The position numbers were made by a program, and so were the translations under genes. The notes beneath the pieces were generated by a model. That model searched no databases. It saw only the letters and a program-made list of their open reading frames with translations, and was not told the origin of the DNA. DNA of 36,938 nt from Methanobrevibacter olleyae. Its GTDB lineage: Archaea; Methanobacteriota; Methanobacteria; Methanobacteriales; Methanobacteriaceae. The DNA is taken from NCBI RefSeq assembly GCF_900114585.1, contig NZ_FOTL01000024.1, positions 1 to 36,938 on the forward strand, given 5' to 3'. Shown piece by piece: positions 35,401 through 36,938 of this stretch. How positions within the stretch are numbered: the first letter of the stretch is position 1; each line of letters opens with the position of its first letter.

Positions 35401-36495
35401 TTAATTCTCTAATGATTTATCAACTATATCACATATCATTTCCCCTACATTTAAAATAGCTGTTCTATACTCATTAGTTCTTTTTGCAAATTCATCATAA
35501 TTATCCATAACTTTAAATATTGCATCATCTAAGTCTTCAAGGTCACATTCTACAGTTGCACCTTTAAAGATAGAAACCATATCGTGGTAACGGCCGTATT
35601 TTACTCTTTTTAAAATAACAACAGGTAAATTACATACCATAGCTTCATGAAGCATTAAACCATCATTAGTTAAAACAGCAAGATTTGCTAGATATAATAA
35701 ATCATTTACCCAATCAATAAAACCAAGATTGATTATTTTAGTCTCATCAATATATTTATAAAAATCATCTTTAAGAGGATGTCCAACTAAAACAAGATTA
35801 TACTTATCAGAATACTTAGAGAATTGGTCAATAGCTTGAGCTGTTTTTTCAAATAAAGAAGAACCTGATGAGAAAACAATAGTTGGTTTAGATTCATCAA
35901 ATTGGATAGCATTAGGATTTTTCTCTTTTATATCTTTAGAGTGTTTTTTTATCTTTTCTAATGCTTTATTTTTATCTCCATGACTGATATTATCATTTAC
36001 AGGTAAAAATGACTTAACCATATTATCTGGAATATCATTTGATAAGAATAAGTTATTCTCAGGTAAAATAATTGGAGTTCCTATATGTCTACAAATTTTA
36101 GTATCTAATGGAGTAATTAAAAGACTTACAGAGGGAATTCTTGCTAATTTTGCACCAAGTGCACCAACAATTGCTCCACCACCAAGAATACCTAATTCTA
36201 AATCAAATTTCTTAGATTTTAAAAGTTTTTTTGTTTTGAAAACAGCTCTTAAAGCCCTAATAGCAGCTTTAATAGTAGTTGAAATTGTTGCAGAATGACC
36301 TCCAGCTTGTGGAATGATTAATTTATTCCAAGAGATATTATTCTTTTTAAATAAGATACCTGGAGCTAATTCATCTAATGCAATTTCACAATCATATCCT
36401 CTTTTTTCTAATGCATTGTAAACATTTAATGCTATTCCAGCATCTCCACCTAAACCTCTACCTGTTACAATGATTAATATCTTTTTCTTATCCAC
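35401..36495 (-). CDS. MurG-like (GT28-type) glycosyltransferase
   Basis: The 364-residue protein resembles GT-B UDP-sugar transferases of the MurG/UDP-GlcNAc type. The N-terminal KKILIIVTGRGLGGDAGIALNVYNALEKRG has the glycine-rich acceptor loop. LGILGGGAIVGALGAKLARIPSV fits the second strand-loop, and the C-terminal donor half has VFSSGSSLF, LGFIDWVNDLLYLANLAVLTNDGLMLHEAMVCNLPVVI, the usual nucleotide-sugar pattern. It may act in pseudomurein or surface glycan assembly; donor and acceptor are unknown. The frame opens at a TTG (36516), but the GTG at 36495 has AGAGGAATCTTT upstream and is preferred. No membrane helix is clear. Confidence 0.78.
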   Translation of the reverse strand: MDKKKILIIVTGRGLGGDAGIALNVYNALEKRGYDCEIALDELAPGILFKKNNISWNKLIIPQAGGHSATISTTIKAAIRALRAVFKTKKLLKSKKFDLELGILGGGAIVGALGAKLARIPSVSLLITPLDTKICRHIGTPIILPENNLFLSNDIPDNMVKSFLPVNDNISHGDKNKALEKIKKHSKDIKEKNPNAIQFDESKPTIVFSSGSSLFEKTAQAIDQFSKYSDKYNLVLVGHPLKDDFYKYIDETKIINLGFIDWVNDLLYLANLAVLTNDGLMLHEAMVCNLPVVILKRVKYGRYHDMVSIFKGATVECDLEDLDDAIFKVMDNYDEFAKRTNEYRTAILNVGEMICDIVDKSLEN

Positions 36496-36611
36496 AAAGA
36501 TTCCTCTATTTAGCAATGAAAAAATAAAAATAAATAGTTTAAAATTTAAATAATTAAAAACTTATAATTTTTGCATTAGTTATTTATATCTATCATATTT
36601 TATATAGTTTA

Positions 36612-36640
36612 GGCTCTTTCAAAAACTTTGTTGATTTGAA
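36612..36640 (+). mobile_element. Possible left terminal repeat of insertion sequence
   Basis: GGCTCTTTCAAAAACTTTG, followed by TTGATTTGAA, begins about 138 nt before the transposase ATG. The GGCTCTTT start resembles the terminal repeats of ISL3-like elements. The right end is outside the window, so this cannot be confirmed. Confidence 0.4.
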
Positions 36641-36730
36641 AATTTTTTTAATAAAAAGTAGTGGTTTTTAGAATTTTTTCTTAAAAAATTGTTTGATTTT
36701 TATTTAAAAATAGTAAAATTTAATAAAGAG

Positions 36731-36777
36731 TTGGAGCAAAGTTTTTTTCATGATAAAACAAAAAACAATTGCTCCAA
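36731..36777 (+). promoter_or_regulatory. Inverted repeat around transposase start codon
   Basis: TTGGAGCAA (36731-36739) and TTGCTCCAA (36769-36777) are perfect 9-bp inverted arms. The GGAG SD lies in the first arm and the ATG at 36750 in the 29-nt loop. In an mRNA the stem would hide the SD. Confidence 0.6.
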
Positions 36778-36938
36778 ATAGTATTTTAGATGTTGAACAA
36801 TATATATTTTGCGATTTTAATGATGATTTTGTTCTTTCAAATCCTCATTTTGTAAGATTATTTAATTCTTGTCGTGAAGTTTTTAAATCTTTTGATTTAA
36901 TTTTTAAAAAGGATGTTCCTTATTTTAGGATGAATTAT
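36750..36938 (+). CDS. Transposase, N-terminal part (cut by window end)
   Basis: An open frame of 63 codons runs off the window end (MIKQKTIAPNSILDVEQYIF...). TTGGAG lies upstream as SD. The start MIKQKTI and the following acidic, aromatic-rich segment resemble the N-termini of transposases in Methanobrevibacter insertion sequences, but I cannot name the family with certainty; ISL3-like or ISM1-like are candidates. The upstream GGCTCTTT sequence supports an IS. Whether it belongs to the same family as the remnant at the window start cannot be decided. Confidence 0.55.
   Translation, partial: MIKQKTIAPNSILDVEQYIFCDFNDDFVLSNPHFVRLFNSCREVFKSFDLIFKKDVPYFRMNY

Overview
The window is chromosomal DNA of a methanogenic archaeon of the order Methanobacteriales, most likely a Methanobrevibacter species. 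The reasons are the very AT-rich sequence, a methanogenesis marker 12 gene, archaeal forms of S15, CobT, thymidylate synthase and signal peptidase, a fused Kae1-Bud32 gene, a short (class III-like) hybrid cluster protein, and archaeal BRE/TATA promoters with AGGTGA- or GGAG-type ribosome binding sites. The species cannot be fixed from the sequence alone.

Layout: 1-334 is the frameshifted tail of a transposase. 497-5163 (minus) holds a RecJ-like DHH nuclease overlapping ribosomal protein S15, an XTP/dITP diphosphatase and the Kae1-Bud32 t6A enzyme. 5387-10398 holds cobT, an Sm-like protein, a 48-residue small protein, surE, thyA and a membrane-anchored Mrr-like nuclease. 10757-10975 carries two identical tRNA-Val(UAC) genes. 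11322-18234 holds ilvE, uppP, methanogenesis marker 12, ilvC and a marR-MATE efflux unit. 18331-27108 holds an AAA_14/DUF4143 ATPase, ilvBN, purD, argF and two proteins with repeat-like helical structure. 27538-31794 holds argS, a signal peptidase and ilvD. 32114-36495 holds a cupin, hcp, a divergent TrmB-type regulator and a MurG-like glycosyltransferase. 36612-36938 is the start of an insertion sequence cut by the window end.

The gene content is mainly housekeeping and biosynthesis. All enzymes for the common valine/isoleucine steps (IlvB, IlvN, IlvC, IlvD, IlvE) lie within about 20.5 kb, but in four separate transcription units, three with short inverted or direct repeats near their promoters. 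Most genes appear monocistronic with long AT-rich spacers.

The most notable unexplained signal is a hairpin element with core CCAAGCTTTTTAGCC and tail CCTTGAYTAAAA. It lies directly 3' of the stop codons of at least four unrelated genes (the Sm-like gene, the Mrr-like gene, ilvC and argS), always in the sense orientation, and is amplified as an array after argS. Other signals are a concentric 37-bp palindrome before marR, a 14-bp inverted repeat between hcp and trmB, an operator-like palindrome plus terminator-like hairpin before uppP, and a hairpin spanning the start codon of the IS transposase. No CRISPR array, rRNA or prophage was seen.
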